Part shown: positions 7,668 to 16,317 of the stretch, piece by piece
Layout of the letters: each line of letters starts with the position of its first letter
How positions within the stretch are numbered: position 1 is the stretch's first letter
Origin: an uncultured Gammaproteobacteria bacterium
GTDB lineage: Bacteria; Pseudomonadota; Gammaproteobacteria; Pseudomonadales; Pseudohongiellaceae
Length of the DNA stretch: 35,208 nt
Reading direction: 5' to 3'
Assembly: GCA_913060495.1 (NCBI GenBank)
Contig: CAJXRP010000029.1
Span: 1-35,208, forward strand
Program-made: the position numbers and the translations under genes
Notes under the pieces: generated by a model
Databases searched by the model: none
What the model saw: only the letters and a program-made list of their open reading frames with translations
Told to the model about the DNA's origin: nothing

Positions 7668-9908
7668 ATGAAAATCAGAAACCTGAAGTTTACTCTCGTT
7701 CTTGGAACTCCAATGCTAGGAATTTCTGGGGGTGCAGTTTTTGCAGCGGAAGAAGTACACAATGAAGATAGGCTTGAACAGATTGTAGTTACAGCACCAT
7801 TCGAGCAATCAGAAGCAGAAACAGCACTGCCAATTGGCATATTGTCTGGTGAGGCATTACAAGAAAAAATTGGAAACAGCCTAGGCGACACACTAAAAAA
7901 TGAGATTGGTGTAAACAGCGCCTCCTTTGGTACAGGTGTAGGACAGCCGATTATTCGTGGGCAAACTGGTAACAGAGTAACGATCCTACAGAATGGTGTA
8001 GGTGTCACCGATGCTTCCAATTTAAGCCCAGACCACGCCAATACTGTAGAAGCAAATCTTGCGGAAAGGCTCGAAGTGGTGCGAGGCCCCTCGACTCTTC
8101 TCTATGGAAGCGGCGCAATTGGTGGAGTAGTGAATGTCATAGACAACCGAGTCCCAGAAACGCTGGTAGAAAGCCCTGCGTTTGTCATACAACAGTCCCG
8201 TAACTCCGTAAACAATGAAGAAAAGACGGTATTTAAGCTTGATGCTTCAGCAGGAAATTTTGCTTTTCATCTCGATGCATTCCGACGTGACAGTGAGAAT
8301 GTTGGCATTAACGGCTTCGCCATCGATGAGTTTGCAGTGGAGGAGTTAGAAGAATTAGCCGAGGCGCTGCACGAAGAAGAAGGCCATGACGAAGAGGGTC
8401 ATGATGAGGAAGAGCACCACGAGGATGAGTTTGAAAACACGAGAGGCTTCATCGGAAATTCCGACTCAGAATCTGATGGCGCTACAATTGGTTTTTCTTG
8501 GGTTGGTAGCAATGGTTTTATCGGTTTTTCCGCTAACGAACTGAACAACGACTACGGTTTGCCACCAGGCACTCACGCTCATCATGAGGAGGAGCACCAT
8601 GATGAAGAAGAGGATCACGATGAAGAGGATACGCACGAGGAAGACGAGCATGAGGATGAAGAAGCCCACGAAGACGTAGAGTTCGTACGAATCGGCATGG
8701 AAAGCCGGCGCTATGATATTCGCGGAGGCTACGAGTTTTCGAATAGCTGGATTGATTCTGTCAGAGGCTCATTAGGCTTCACCGACTATGAGCATGGTGA
8801 AATAGAGTTCTTCGAAGATGGTGGTTCTGAAGTGGGGACACTGTTTTCTAATGAAGGGGCGGAGGGGCGATTCACTCTGTCCCACGTACCTGTGGGAGAT
8901 TGGTCTGGAGTTTGGGGATTCCAATTTTCAGACACCGAGTTTAGTGCCGTGGGGGAAGAGGCGTTTATCCCGCGCTCTGATATTGCTTCTCGGGCAATCT
9001 TTGGCGTAGAGCGTTATAAGCAAGGTAACCTTACAGCAGAGTTAGGTTTTCGTTTTGAAGACAACGATATCGATCCAAACGGCAGTTGTGGTTTCGACGG
9101 CAATGCAACAAGTTTGAGTGGTAGCGTTCTGTATGACGTTAACTCAGACTCGAATGTTCTCTTTGGCATGTCTCGCTCCGAGAGAGCACCATCTGTTGAA
9201 GAGCTATTCTCTAACACCTCATCTACAACTTGTGCGCGCTTTGCAGACGACGAAGACCTTGTGTTGCACGCTGCCACTAGTCTATTGGAAGTTGGCAATC
9301 CTAATTTGAGCGAAGAGACGTCCAATAATATTGAGTTCGGTTACCGCCTACACAGCGGCCCAGTTACTGGAGAGTTCAGCGCCTACTACAACAAGATCGA
9401 CGATTACATCTTCCTCAATCTCTCTGGCGAAGAGCACGAAGAGCAAGCAATAGCTAGTTACCTCGCTAAAGATGCCACTTTCCGTGGGATAGAAGGGGAG
9501 GTCTCGCTCAGCTTGATGGAGAGAGATAGTGGCTCATTGGAGCTCAGCCTATTCGGCGACATGGTAGATGCCGAATTCGATTCGGGTGGCAACGTTCCAC
9601 GCATTCCCGCGGCTAAGATCGGCGCAGAGTTACGCTATTTCGGTTCTAGCTGGAGCATGCATTTACATGTTACTGATGTGCAGCAACAAGACGAAGTTGG
9701 TCAGCTCGAGCTCGATACGGACGGCTACACGCTTGTTTCTGTATACGCCGATTACCATTGGTCTTACAGCAATGACAGTGAGTTGAAGCTCTTTGTCCGT
9801 GGAGACAATCTGTTAGATGAAGAAGTTCGAAATCACGCTTCACTACTTAAGAACTTTTCTCCTGAGCCTGGGCGCGGTGTGACTATGGGCCTCAGGTTTG
9901 AGTATTAG
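7668..9908 (+). CDS. TonB-dependent receptor, ZnuD-like with His-rich loops
   Basis: An outer-membrane TonB-dependent receptor of 746 residues. The ATG at 7668 gives a standard signal peptide ending about VFA-A, with TAGGGA upstream; the open frame extends further back but without this signal. A TonB-box-like QIVVTAP follows, then a plug with PIIRGQTGNRVTILQNG, VEVVRGPSTLLYGSGAIGGVVNV, and a beta-barrel ending in aromatic FEY. Two acidic His-rich tracts stand out: residues 235-251 (5 His) and 303-334 (9 His, mixed with Glu/Asp). Such loops are known from ZnuD, the zinc receptor of Neisseria and relatives, so zinc is the likeliest substrate. A cysteine pair in another loop may form a disulphide. 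It lies 115 bases after the small HxH/CxxC gene. Confidence 0.9.
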   Translation: MKIRNLKFTLVLGTPMLGISGGAVFAAEEVHNEDRLEQIVVTAPFEQSEAETALPIGILSGEALQEKIGNSLGDTLKNEIGVNSASFGTGVGQPIIRGQTGNRVTILQNGVGVTDASNLSPDHANTVEANLAERLEVVRGPSTLLYGSGAIGGVVNVIDNRVPETLVESPAFVIQQSRNSVNNEEKTVFKLDASAGNFAFHLDAFRRDSENVGINGFAIDEFAVEELEELAEALHEEEGHDEEGHDEEEHHEDEFENTRGFIGNSDSESDGATIGFSWVGSNGFIGFSANELNNDYGLPPGTHAHHEEEHHDEEEDHDEEDTHEEDEHEDEEAHEDVEFVRIGMESRRYDIRGGYEFSNSWIDSVRGSLGFTDYEHGEIEFFEDGGSEVGTLFSNEGAEGRFTLSHVPVGDWSGVWGFQFSDTEFSAVGEEAFIPRSDIASRAIFGVERYKQGNLTAELGFRFEDNDIDPNGSCGFDGNATSLSGSVLYDVNSDSNVLFGMSRSERAPSVEELFSNTSSTTCARFADDEDLVLHAATSLLEVGNPNLSEETSNNIEFGYRLHSGPVTGEFSAYYNKIDDYIFLNLSGEEHEEQAIASYLAKDATFRGIEGEVSLSLMERDSGSLELSLFGDMVDAEFDSGGNVPRIPAAKIGAELRYFGSSWSMHLHVTDVQQQDEVGQLELDTDGYTLVSVYADYHWSYSNDSELKLFVRGDNLLDEEVRNHASLLKNFSPEPGRGVTMGLRFEY

Positions 9909-9939
9909 CCAGCTGACATTGTGAGCGTTTACCCTGTTG

Positions 9940-9954
9940 CCTGAAGGTTTCAGG
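9940..9954 (+). repeat. Short hairpin downstream of the first receptor gene
   Basis: CCTGAA (9940-9945), GGT loop, TTCAGG (9949-9954) form a perfect 6-bp stem 31 bases after the receptor stop. There is no T run, so a terminator role is uncertain. It lies 37 bases before the next small gene. Confidence 0.4.
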
Positions 9955-9991
9955 GTTGGCGAAACTCTGTGCTATTGAGCTATGTAAAGTC

Positions 9992-10309
9992 ATGACTATT
10001 GATTACAATAATTTTAAGCAAGTGTTTAGGGCAAAGAATTTCAGATATTCTTTTGCGCTATTCTTAACGCTCGCAGTAATTACAGCACAGACTCTTGTGC
10101 TGCAACATGACCATGATGGTGATCTTACACATCATGTTGATTGTTCTATTTGTGTTAAGCAGGGTGGCGAGACAGACGCGTTAACTGTTGTTATTGGCAT
10201 GCCTAAAGTGTTTAGGCATGCTGTAATACCCACCCCAGAACTAAATTTTTTCCTTTCTGTAACCCCTCTTGTTACCCGTTCTCGCGGACCACCTCTCGCT
10301 AATTCCTAG
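9992..10309 (+). CDS. Second small HxH/CxxC membrane protein, DUF2946-like
   Basis: A 105-residue paralogue in architecture of the protein at 7238. It has one hydrophobic segment (residues about 20-37), then a His-rich stretch (H39, H41, H47, H48), then C51-S-I-C54 followed by VKQGG, and a C-terminal RSRGPPLANS. The shared C-x-I-C-V-K core and R-x-PP ending indicate common ancestry, although the rest has diverged strongly. I chose the ATG at 9992 over an upstream TTG at 9956 that would add an unlikely leader. It sits between the zinc-type receptor and the siderophore-type receptor, repeating the order small protein then receptor. Function is unknown; periplasmic metal capture or delivery is inferred. 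Confidence 0.7.
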   Translation: MTIDYNNFKQVFRAKNFRYSFALFLTLAVITAQTLVLQHDHDGDLTHHVDCSICVKQGGETDALTVVIGMPKVFRHAVIPTPELNFFLSVTPLVTRSRGPPLANS

Positions 10310-10440
10310 TACCCATCTTTATCTTTGAGCTGCTTTTGTCAGGCGTCCTATTCGTCCGACATCTATGCTGCCAAATATGTGTTTCGTTTATTACCTAGTG
10401 GTGTAAATGAATCCGAATGGAATTCTTAGCGAGAGAAATT

Positions 10441-12777
10441 ATGAAGCGTAATCTATTAAACAGGCCTGTTTATGGCGCAAAACTGCTGCCCACGAGAAAT
10501 GTTCAAGCAGTTGAAATTAAGACAATAAATGGAAGTCGAGAATTGGCAGCGATCGATCGACCTCAGAATATTGTGCCTAGTATTGTTAGTGCAAAATTGG
10601 GCAATCGTCTTGTTCTTACTGCATTGATCGCTCTGCAAGCTTTGCTCTACCCAATGGCCAATGCTCAGGAAGCGGCGGCTGAAGAGGAGATCGAATCAAT
10701 TTTCGTATCCGGAAAGCGCCGCGCCTATCAAGGTAATTTCAGTGAGCTGGAAAATCCGACGGCCGTCCAGTTGATTGATGGTGAACTCCTTCGCGATGTC
10801 GGTGCTTTGAACTTGAATGACGCGCTGGACCTATCTGCATCTGTGTCGCGCCAAAATAATTTTGGCGGGCTTTGGAATAGTTTTTCAATTCGTGGCTTCT
10901 CTGGCGATATTAATCTGCCAAGTGGGTTTCTGGTGAACGGATTCAACGCAGGGCGTGGTTTCGGCGGCCCACGGGACATCGTTGGTATTGAGTCTGTAGA
11001 AGTTCTCAAGGGACCGCGCTCAGCATTGTTTGGTCGCGGCGAGCCCGGGGGAACAATTAACCTCACTACTAAGCGCCCACAGTTTCGAAAAGAGGGTGAG
11101 TTTCGTGCCACTGCTGGCCGCTGGGATCAGTTGCGTCTAGAGGGCGATGTACAAACCACTCTCGGCGCAAACGATCAGGTAGGTATTCGCTTGGCCGGTT
11201 TTTTTGAAGATTCTGAAAGCTTTCGGGAAACAGTAGAGACTGAGCGTTTTGGGTTTTATCCATCCGTTACTTGGGATGTCTCTGCCGATACGAGCATTAC
11301 CTATGAGTTGGAAGTTACTCAGCAAGAAATTCCTTTCGATCGCGGTGTTGCCTACTCGGAGGATTTCGGCTTTTCTCCTCGAGAAACTTTCGTAGGAGAA
11401 CCTGGAGATGGTCCTATTGAGACAGATGTTCTCGGTCATCAGCTAGAGCTGCAGCACAATTTTTCAGATAATTGGAGCTTGCTTGCGGGCCTCGGCTATC
11501 GAGACACCACTTTCGAAGGCAATGCGTCGGAGCCAAATTTCGGCGGCCGTCAGTCTTATTTCACAGATGGACAAACGCTATCGCGCTTCTTCCGCTATCG
11601 AGATTTTGAGTCAGACTATCTTGTTCTGCGTGCGGAAATTGCAGGTGAATTCGAAACAGGTTCGCTTCGTCATAGGCTAATGTTTGGAGCCGATCATGAC
11701 AGTTTCGATAATAGCCTTTTCATTCAGCGCTTTCGTCCTGGCTTTTTCGGTGCAGGCGGTGACATCAGCCAGCTCGACCCCGCAGAATATCTACTCCTCG
11801 ATGTATTCAATCCCGTCTATGGTCAGTTCCCGCAACCTATACCAGGCCCCAATACTGATCGAGTAGAAGAGCTAAGTGGTACAGGCGTTTACATTCAAGA
11901 CCAAATCGATATCACTGACCGATTGCAAGTACGGTTAGGTTTACGTTGGGATGATTTCGAGCAAGATTTGACTAATCAGCGCGCGAATCCAGTTACTACA
12001 GTCACTGCCTCGGATACGCGAGTCTCTCCGCAATTTGGTGCAGTTTATCTTCTCAATGAAGGTTTCAGTCTATATGCCTCTTATGGAGAAGGATTCCGTC
12101 AGCAAACAGGTTCAGACTTTAGAGGAAGTCAGTTTGACCCAAACCTCACTGAGTCCGCCGAGATTGGATTTAAGTGGGACATGTTGAACTATTTTGACGG
12201 AGTGTCTGGCACCGTTACTCTAGCGGCGTTTCAAGTGGATCAAAGCAATATCTTGGTCAATGACGACCGGCCCGAGGCCGTGGCCGCCGGTTTTTTCTCG
12301 CAGTCGGCGGGTGAGGCTCAAAGTCGTGGCATTGAGTTTGATGCGAATATAGAAACCGAAAGCGGCATAAGTCTCTGGTTCTCATATGCGTATACCGATG
12401 CGGAATTTACCACCACTAATCCAGATGCCGATTTTGGGGCGGTTATTGAGAAAGGAGATCCTTTGATCAATTCGCCAGAGAACCAATTGAATCTTCAGGC
12501 TAGCAAAGGATTTCAGTTGGGAGACTTACCGGTTCAATTAGGCGGTGGCGTGCTCTATACCGACGACCGTCTTGGATGGACAGCATTCGACTTTACTTTG
12601 CCTAGCTACACAACCGCACGTGTTTTTGGCCAAGTAGATCTCTCGAACGGTTTAACTCTCAGAGTTGATGTGGACAACGTTTTCGATGAGGAGTTTTACA
12701 CTAATTCCTATGCTGATGTTTGGGTTGAGCCTGGCGCGCCTACTCGGTGGCGCTTAACTGCATCGTATGATTTCTAG
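10441..12777 (+). CDS. TonB-dependent siderophore-type receptor
   Basis: An outer-membrane receptor, 778 residues from the ATG at 10441, which has GAGAG upstream; an ATG at 10417 is possible but has no ribosome site. The plug carries SFSIRGFSGD and VEVLKGPRSALFGRGEPGGTINLTTKRP-like signatures (residues split here only by description), typical of ferric-siderophore receptors of the FhuA/FpvA type. The barrel ends in ASYDF. There is no N-terminal STN signalling domain, so it should not signal to an ECF sigma factor. The signal sequence is odd: about 55 mostly polar residues precede the hydrophobic core (about 57-70), with a probable cleavage ANA-QE at 75/76. The ABC genes follow after 32 bases, so this gene probably heads their operon. 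The exact ligand is unknown. Confidence 0.9.
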   Translation: MKRNLLNRPVYGAKLLPTRNVQAVEIKTINGSRELAAIDRPQNIVPSIVSAKLGNRLVLTALIALQALLYPMANAQEAAAEEEIESIFVSGKRRAYQGNFSELENPTAVQLIDGELLRDVGALNLNDALDLSASVSRQNNFGGLWNSFSIRGFSGDINLPSGFLVNGFNAGRGFGGPRDIVGIESVEVLKGPRSALFGRGEPGGTINLTTKRPQFRKEGEFRATAGRWDQLRLEGDVQTTLGANDQVGIRLAGFFEDSESFRETVETERFGFYPSVTWDVSADTSITYELEVTQQEIPFDRGVAYSEDFGFSPRETFVGEPGDGPIETDVLGHQLELQHNFSDNWSLLAGLGYRDTTFEGNASEPNFGGRQSYFTDGQTLSRFFRYRDFESDYLVLRAEIAGEFETGSLRHRLMFGADHDSFDNSLFIQRFRPGFFGAGGDISQLDPAEYLLLDVFNPVYGQFPQPIPGPNTDRVEELSGTGVYIQDQIDITDRLQVRLGLRWDDFEQDLTNQRANPVTTVTASDTRVSPQFGAVYLLNEGFSLYASYGEGFRQQTGSDFRGSQFDPNLTESAEIGFKWDMLNYFDGVSGTVTLAAFQVDQSNILVNDDRPEAVAAGFFSQSAGEAQSRGIEFDANIETESGISLWFSYAYTDAEFTTTNPDADFGAVIEKGDPLINSPENQLNLQASKGFQLGDLPVQLGGGVLYTDDRLGWTAFDFTLPSYTTARVFGQVDLSNGLTLRVDVDNVFDEEFYTNSYADVWVEPGAPTRWRLTASYDF

Positions 12778-12809
12778 AACTAAACACCAGAATTGAGGAA
12801 AACAAACTA

Positions 12810-13532
12810 ATGTCTAATTGCGCACTCAAAGCGAGCGAACTCGAAGTTATTCGGGGTGGCAAAGCAGTGTTGACAGGGATGTCTTTCGAGATCAAGCAAG
12901 GTGAAGTGTTTGCCTTGCTTGGTGGTAACGGCGCGGGTAAGTCGACTACATTGCTCACCTTTATGGGCCTGCTTAAACCCACTAGAGGTGTGGCTGAGGT
13001 GATGGGTCAATCCGCTGCCGAGCAGCCTGACGCAGTAAGGAGTCAGATAGCTTATCTTCCTGAAAGCGCTGCGCTGTACGACCATTTAACTGCCTGGGAA
13101 AATCTTACCTACTTCCTTTCTTTAAGTCAGTGCCGGCCTGAGCCAAAGGCTTTGAGTGATGCGCTAGATGCGGTGAGTCTGCCGGTAGAAAGCAGGGGAA
13201 AACCTCTGAAATCCTATTCGAAGGGAATGCGTCAGAAAGTGGCGATAGCTCTCGCTTTACTCAGGGAGACGCCGGTGCTGCTTTTAGATGAGCCTACATC
13301 CGGCCTCGACCCCTCCGCGGTTGAAGATTTCCACGATATTATTGAACGACTTGCTAGTAATGGCGTGACGATACTGATGGTTACCCACGACCTATACGGT
13401 GCTTGTCAGGTTGCCAATCGCGTTGGAATTCTCCGAGCCGGCCAGCTAGTTGATGTGTTTGAGGCGGATGCTGATGGAAATATTGAGATTAATACAGTTC
13501 GTGACTTGTTCTTACAACAGCAGGTGGCGTGA
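12810..13532 (+). CDS. ABC transporter ATP-binding protein (ABC-2 type)
   Basis: A 240-residue cytoplasmic ATPase. The Walker A GGNGAGKST is at residues 38-46, the signature is SYSKGMRQKVA, the Walker B VLLLDEPTSGLD and the switch His is in MVTHD. It belongs to the CcmA/NosF-like group that pairs with ABC-2 permeases rather than with periplasmic-binding-protein importers. GAGGA precedes the ATG. It lies 32 bases after the siderophore-type receptor gene and its stop overlaps the next permease start, so the genes are co-translated. Direction of transport cannot be read from the ATPase. The clustering with a receptor suggests a role in uptake or handling of the same ligand. Confidence 0.93.
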   Translation: MSNCALKASELEVIRGGKAVLTGMSFEIKQGEVFALLGGNGAGKSTTLLTFMGLLKPTRGVAEVMGQSAAEQPDAVRSQIAYLPESAALYDHLTAWENLTYFLSLSQCRPEPKALSDALDAVSLPVESRGKPLKSYSKGMRQKVAIALALLRETPVLLLDEPTSGLDPSAVEDFHDIIERLASNGVTILMVTHDLYGACQVANRVGILRAGQLVDVFEADADGNIEINTVRDLFLQQQVA

Positions 13533-14974
13533 TGAGCGCAATTACATTAATTGCCGCTGATGAACTGCGTTATTGGCGTAGATCTAAAGTTGCATGGACA
13601 GTATTACTCACATTATTGCTGGTTTCGGTTTGCGCAGCATTGGTATCCAACTCAGAAATCTCGCGCAGAGTTAATGAGCGAGTGGCACAGCAAGCTGAGG
13701 CAGACGCTATTTTTCAGGCTCAGCCAGATCGTCATCCTCATCGCATGGTTCACTATGGGCACTATGTTTATCGCACTGCTTCACCGCTGGCTGTGATCGA
13801 TTCTGGGATCGATTCTATGGTTGGCACATCGATTTTTCTTGAAGGGCACAGGCAAAACAGCGCCACATTCGCAGCGGCGAGAGAAACAGGTTTGCTTGCT
13901 CGATTTGGTAGCTTCTCGCCAGCCTTCACCCTGCAAGTTTTGGCGCCATTGCTGCTTATAATATGTGGCTTCGCCAGCGTAACGCGGGAGAAGGAAAGTA
14001 AGACGCTCTACCAACTGATTGGGCAAGGTGTGAGTAGCAGCAATCTGCTGTTTGGTAAGTCGCTGGCTCTGGGGTTGGTGGCGCTGATTGCGCTTTTGCC
14101 GCTAATACTGCTTGGTTTTACTTCGACCGGGAATGATAGTTTCGGGTTTAGACAATCTTTGTTTGGTATGGCTTTCGGCTACTTGATCTACCTTAGTATC
14201 TGGGTGTTGTTAATTGTCAGCTTTTCGGCTTTGCTGCGTACATCAGCGCAGTCACTTTCAGTGCTTCTCGGCCTATGGATAATCACTGTAGTCCTGATGC
14301 CGCGAATCGCCAGTGAATATGCCAGTGTGTCGGTGCCATCCCCGACCCACGTAGAAACCGATCTGCGAATTGCTGAAACTATGCGCGCCGGTGGGGATAG
14401 CCATGATATTGAGGATAATGCATTTGTTGGTCTCAGGTCACTCACGCTGGCTGAGTACAATGTAGAGTCAATTGAAGACTTGCCATTCAATTACAGAGGC
14501 CTTGTTGCGTTGCGTGGTGAAGAGGCCGACACAGAGGTTCTGAATCAGTTCGCAGAAGAACGAATGGCGCAAGAGCTTCAGCAAAAAACAATCGCCGATA
14601 GTTTTGCCATGCTGTCCCCAGTTGTTGCCATGCGATCGTTCTCTATGGCGCTGGCTGGCACCGCACTGCCTGATCACCATCATTTTCTAAGGGCTGCCGA
14701 GGATTATCGCTACAACATGGTGCAAACTTTTAATCGTTTGCAGATGTCTGAGATGACTCTTGCTGAGGATCTAGCTCGAAATGATTCTGATGATTCTGGC
14801 CGCCGAACTCGCGTTGACGCTTCTAATTGGGCTGGAATGCCTGTATTCGAATTGCGGCCACGAGATCATGCCCAGCGTAGGCAGGCAGCCTCACAGCCGG
14901 GATTCACGATGGGCTTCTGGTTGATTGCTGCTTTCTGTTTGTTGCTTCTTTCTACTCGGTGGTTACGCACTTGA
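13532..14974 (+). CDS. ABC-2 permease with large periplasmic loops (DUF3526-like), first
   Basis: An inner-membrane subunit of 480 residues. TM1 is near residues 20-37, followed by a periplasmic loop of about 100 residues. A cluster of four TMs lies between about 145 and 262, then a long second soluble region of about 190 residues, and a last TM at about 460-478. This one-loop-four-loop-one layout matches the DUF3526-type ABC-2 permeases. The first loop has several His residues (HPHRMVHYGHYVY). The ATG at 13532 shares one base with the ATPase stop codon; a GTG at 13529 is in frame. The next gene encodes a second protein of the same layout, so the complex is probably a heterodimeric permease with one type of ATPase. 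Confidence 0.85.
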   Translation: MSAITLIAADELRYWRRSKVAWTVLLTLLLVSVCAALVSNSEISRRVNERVAQQAEADAIFQAQPDRHPHRMVHYGHYVYRTASPLAVIDSGIDSMVGTSIFLEGHRQNSATFAAARETGLLARFGSFSPAFTLQVLAPLLLIICGFASVTREKESKTLYQLIGQGVSSSNLLFGKSLALGLVALIALLPLILLGFTSTGNDSFGFRQSLFGMAFGYLIYLSIWVLLIVSFSALLRTSAQSLSVLLGLWIITVVLMPRIASEYASVSVPSPTHVETDLRIAETMRAGGDSHDIEDNAFVGLRSLTLAEYNVESIEDLPFNYRGLVALRGEEADTEVLNQFAEERMAQELQQKTIADSFAMLSPVVAMRSFSMALAGTALPDHHHFLRAAEDYRYNMVQTFNRLQMSEMTLAEDLARNDSDDSGRRTRVDASNWAGMPVFELRPRDHAQRRQAASQPGFTMGFWLIAAFCLLLLSTRWLRT

Positions 14975-16251
14975 ATCTAAATTTTAGGATACAGCAAGAA
15001 TTCTTCTTTCTGCTAAAAAGCAAAGCCGTACTCGGAGTAATGACGTTGTTATTGATCATGTCCGGAGTCAGTGTGGTGCTGGGGCTTAACTATGTTGCTG
15101 CTGAAAGACAGGAAATAGTAGAACTCATTCAGCTCGATACGGAGGAACGTGCCCATAAGCGAACTCTGGCTTATGACTATGGCGGAGCCGCCTATGATGC
15201 GTTTCATGCTGCATGGAATCCGCCCTCAGATCTCACTTTTGCTGCGATCGGGCAGCGTGATCTGAATCCAACTTTGATGCGCATTCGCGCTCTGGCTATC
15301 GAAGGACAAATTTATGAAACCGACAGTATAAATCCGGAGCTGGCGCTAGCAGGTCGTTTTGACTTCGCGTTTGTTGCTGCGTACTTATTGCCACTGGTAA
15401 TTGTGTTTGTCTTTTACGACTTATTGGCCGCGGAGCGCGAGAGCGGACGGTTGAATTTGCTCACTGTAACTGCCCAGAATGCGCGATCGCTATGGTCAAT
15501 CCGGATTCTACTCAGATTCATTGGCGTTCTAATCGCAGTTCTGCTCCCGCTGTGGATAGGGATGTCAGTAGAGGGAGCTTCCGTTGGCTTGATGTTGAGT
15601 GCCACTCTTGCGATCACCCTCGAAGCGGTTTTCTGGACTGCTCTAGTTCTAGTTATTGCGACCCGTCCGAACTTCCGGTCTGAAACCATCGCGGCTATCA
15701 GCGTCGGTACTTGGATAGTCCTTACTCTTGCGATTCCGATAGCCGGCAAGGTATACATAGAGAGTTCAGTGACTGGGATAAAGGGCAGTGAGGTTGCGTT
15801 GGTGCAGAGGGAATCGGTGAATGATGCTTGGGATTTGCCCAAATCAGTCACTATGGATGCCTTCTACGCGTCGCATCCAGAGTGGGCGAATTCTGCGCCA
15901 TTGCACGAAGAATGGCATTGGAAGTGGTATTACGCGTTCCATCAGGTTGGCGATGAAATGGCAGCAGGCTTGGCTCAGGAATATCGTGCAACAATGTTAG
16001 CGCGAGATGAGCTCACGGCTCGTTTTTCCCTGTTATCACCAGCAGTTGCGATTCAGCGTAGACTAGAAGCTTTAGCTCAGACCAATCTCAGTGCTAGCCT
16101 CGCATTCGAGGATCAGGTGCGGGATTACCATGAGGAAATTCGCCGCGCTTATTACCCGGTACTTTTTGAAGAGGTGCCGTTCAGTAAAGAACGTCTGGCA
16201 CAAATAGCGATACCTGATTTTTCAGAGTCAGCTGGGCTAGACTCCGAATGA
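14971..16251 (+). CDS. ABC-2 permease with large periplasmic loops (DUF3526-like), second
   Basis: An inner-membrane subunit of about 426 residues, laid out as the preceding permease: TM1 (KAVLGVMTLLLIMSGVSVVLG), a loop of about 90 residues, a group of TMs around residues 125-265, and a long soluble C-terminal region. Unlike the first permease, no clear final TM is visible after that region. The C-terminal part holds HEEWHWKWYYAFHQ, rich in His and Trp. The TTG at 14971 overlaps the previous stop as TTGA and has GGTGG upstream; a GTG at 14959 would add four residues. Identity with the first permease is low by eye, but the shared topology supports a paired permease. Confidence 0.82.
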   Translation: MNLNFRIQQEFFFLLKSKAVLGVMTLLLIMSGVSVVLGLNYVAAERQEIVELIQLDTEERAHKRTLAYDYGGAAYDAFHAAWNPPSDLTFAAIGQRDLNPTLMRIRALAIEGQIYETDSINPELALAGRFDFAFVAAYLLPLVIVFVFYDLLAAERESGRLNLLTVTAQNARSLWSIRILLRFIGVLIAVLLPLWIGMSVEGASVGLMLSATLAITLEAVFWTALVLVIATRPNFRSETIAAISVGTWIVLTLAIPIAGKVYIESSVTGIKGSEVALVQRESVNDAWDLPKSVTMDAFYASHPEWANSAPLHEEWHWKWYYAFHQVGDEMAAGLAQEYRATMLARDELTARFSLLSPAVAIQRRLEALAQTNLSASLAFEDQVRDYHEEIRRAYYPVLFEEVPFSKERLAQIAIPDFSESAGLDSE

Positions 16252-16317
16252 GATACGTAAATTCTTTCCACGCAGAACGTAGTAGTCAAATAGCGTAAAA
16301 CTGGAGTGCGATAAAAA

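Noticed and set aside
7081..10440. Fur or Zur boxes in front of the two receptor modules
   Set aside because: No stretch matched either palindrome well enough; only short AT-rich partial matches were seen.
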